DNA from: Ceratodon purpureus
Taxonomy: Eukaryota > Streptophyta > Bryopsida > Pseudoditrichales > Ditrichaceae
DNA length: 64,000 bases
Assembly (NCBI GenBank): GCA_014871385.1
Contig: CM026425.1
Coordinates: forward strand, 8,471,243 to 8,535,242
Reading direction: 5' to 3'
Each line of letters starts with the position of its first letter. Positions within the stretch are counted from its first letter, which is position 1. Shown here in pieces: positions 62,601 through 64,000 of this stretch. Under the pieces are notes generated by a model, which was not told the origin of the DNA, did not search any database, and worked only from the letters and a program-made list of their open reading frames with translations. Both the position numbers and the translations under genes were made by a program.

Positions 62601-64000
62601 CGCTGACGAGTTCAAGATTGTGGTGGTGGAAGCCATCCGCTCTCTGTGTCTCAAGTTTCCTCAAAAGTACCGTGCATTGTAAGATTTACCTTCACGTTTT
62701 ATTTTAATTAAACTCCACCTTTGTTTTCTCTTCTTCCTCTTTACTTCTAAAGTTTTGAAATATCCAATTATGACGCATTGCTACGTCCAAGCATATAGAA
62801 AATGATTTCGTTGAACACTTGGCATATGAATATGTTTGTAATTACGTCACTGTGAAGTAGATAGATTATACAGATGATAAGCGAGTACGAATTTTGTGAA
62901 ATATTGTGGGAATCTGTGGTCTGACAAAAAATTTGGTTAGAGGCCGTTGGACATCTCTTGTGCAATCCCCATAACGCCACATTCTCTTGACAGGATGAAC
63001 TTTCTAAGTAACACTTTGCGAGAGGAGGGTGGATTTGACTTCAAGAAGGCAATCGTTGACTCTATCCTCATCCTCATTCGTGAGATTCCCGACGCCAAGG
63101 AAAGCGGGCTTTCTCACCTTTGTGAGTTCATCGAAGACTGCGAATTCACCTACCTCTCTACTCAGGTCCGTATATTTTGTTAATATTACTATCACAGCAT
63201 CTTGCTTCAGTTGCTGAAAGCAGAATCGGTAACAACTGCGAGCCAAAAATTATCATTTCAGGAGCATTTTGAATCGTTGCAGAGTTGTTGTGTAATTTCT
63301 CCTTTTCGAGAGTGCAGATACTTCATCTTCTAGGTAATGAGGGGCCTAAGACGGCAGATCCTAGCAAGTACATCCGTTACGTGTACAATCGTGTTATTCT
63401 GGAGAATGCCACCGTGCGTGCAAGTGCTGTGAGTGCCCTCGCTAAGTTTGGAGCTGTAGTTGAGAAACTGAGACCCAGAATTCTGATACTGTTGCGCCGG
63501 TGTCTTTACGACAACGATGATGAGGTACATAATCTACTTTTTAATTGATGGTGTCTTCTTCTTGTAGGTTCCTAAAAAGTCGGTCTGGAAATGTTTTTTC
63601 CTATGTTCGAATACCTCGCGAATAATATAATGCTAAGGAAACTCATTGTTTGACAGTTTATTATATGAATACATATGATCAATTAATATGTTCGGATCAT
63701 GTTAACATTAATTATGTCCAAGAGAGTTTTGTAAAGTACTGGTATCTGCCATCTTTTTTCCTTTTCAGAGGTTATCCTTTGAGGCTAGATTAGAAGCTTA
63801 TGTTTTGGCAAGCTTATGTTTTGGCCAGCTTCACGCGTTTGAATGATCTTGTAGGTCGATAGACAACTATCGACAACATTCTCTTATGGCAGTGGAATTG
63901 TGTAACAGGTGAGGGATAGAGCAACTCTGTATCTGAATCTTCTTGGAGATGGCATGGAATCTCCCAGAGAGGACGCACAATCGTTCTTGTTTGATATTAC
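59631..64000 (+). CDS. COPG: coatomer subunit gamma (COPI), N-terminal part
   Basis: Twelve exons are visible: 59631-59670, 59787-59884, 60064-60114, 60339-60458, 60872-61072, 61271-61372, 61648-61755, 61899-62132, 62428-62678, 62994-63165, 63318-63524 and 63909 to the edge. All are frame-consistent. Gamma-COP is part of the COPI coat that returns cargo from Golgi to ER. The sequence shows the adaptin-like helical-repeat trunk: [65 protein letters not shown] and [14 protein letters not shown]. The last codons at 64000 read SFLFDI, so the C-terminal appendage is outside the window. The ATG at 59631 begins a short Asp/Lys-rich exon typical of plant gamma-COP. Confidence 0.96.

Overview
The window is nuclear DNA from a land plant. 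The genes are rich in GT-AG introns of roughly 80-400 bp, the spacers are long and AT-rich, microsatellites are common, and the gene set is plant-typical: a ubiquitin-RUB fusion, a group-4 sulfate transporter, an HMA2/4-type metal ATPase, a rhodanese-serine hydrolase fusion and an R2R3-MYB. Intron sizes, the divergence of the proteins from flowering plants and the style of the single-exon kinase fit a bryophyte, most likely a moss. That assignment is inference, because no species marker is visible. All gene models were built by hand from splice signals and reading-frame continuity, with coding lengths checked for divisibility by three.

Layout. 1-639 (+): 3' end of an acyl-protein thioesterase-like alpha/beta hydrolase. 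1333-4826 (-): complete class IV (HDAC11-like) histone deacetylase in 13 coding exons. 6197-7483 (+): intronless F-box protein. 7484-12800: long gene-poor stretch with one orphan candidate exon. 13200-14950: decayed hAT transposon. 15000-19200: AT-rich, repeat-derived spacer. 19237-27262 (-): 12-exon, about 1501-residue Zn/Cd P1B-ATPase with unusual metal-ligand-rich ends. 29002-29855 (-): ubiquitin-RUB/NEDD8 precursor. 33086-37479 (+): MUS81 structure-specific endonuclease in 15 exons. 38195-38577 (+): receptor-kinase relic. 41401-43107 (+): protein kinase with a helical N-terminal region. 44956-47686 (+): rhodanese/FSH1 fusion. 49537-55083 (+): SULTR4-type transporter in 17 exons. 55916-57118 (-): R2R3-MYB. 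59631 to the window end (+): coatomer gamma, N-terminal part.

The neighbours are unrelated housekeeping and regulatory genes (chromatin, protein modification, DNA repair, membrane traffic, ion transport). They do not form an operon-like system. I found no convincing new multi-gene system. The most unusual items are the extended metal ATPase (an N-terminal Cys/His motif, a Cys/His-rich tail and six 12-residue repeats), the divergent ubiquitin moiety in the ubiquitin-RUB fusion, two short introns that are stop-free multiples of three in different genes, a GC-AG intron in MUS81, and TG microsatellites just upstream of two start codons.
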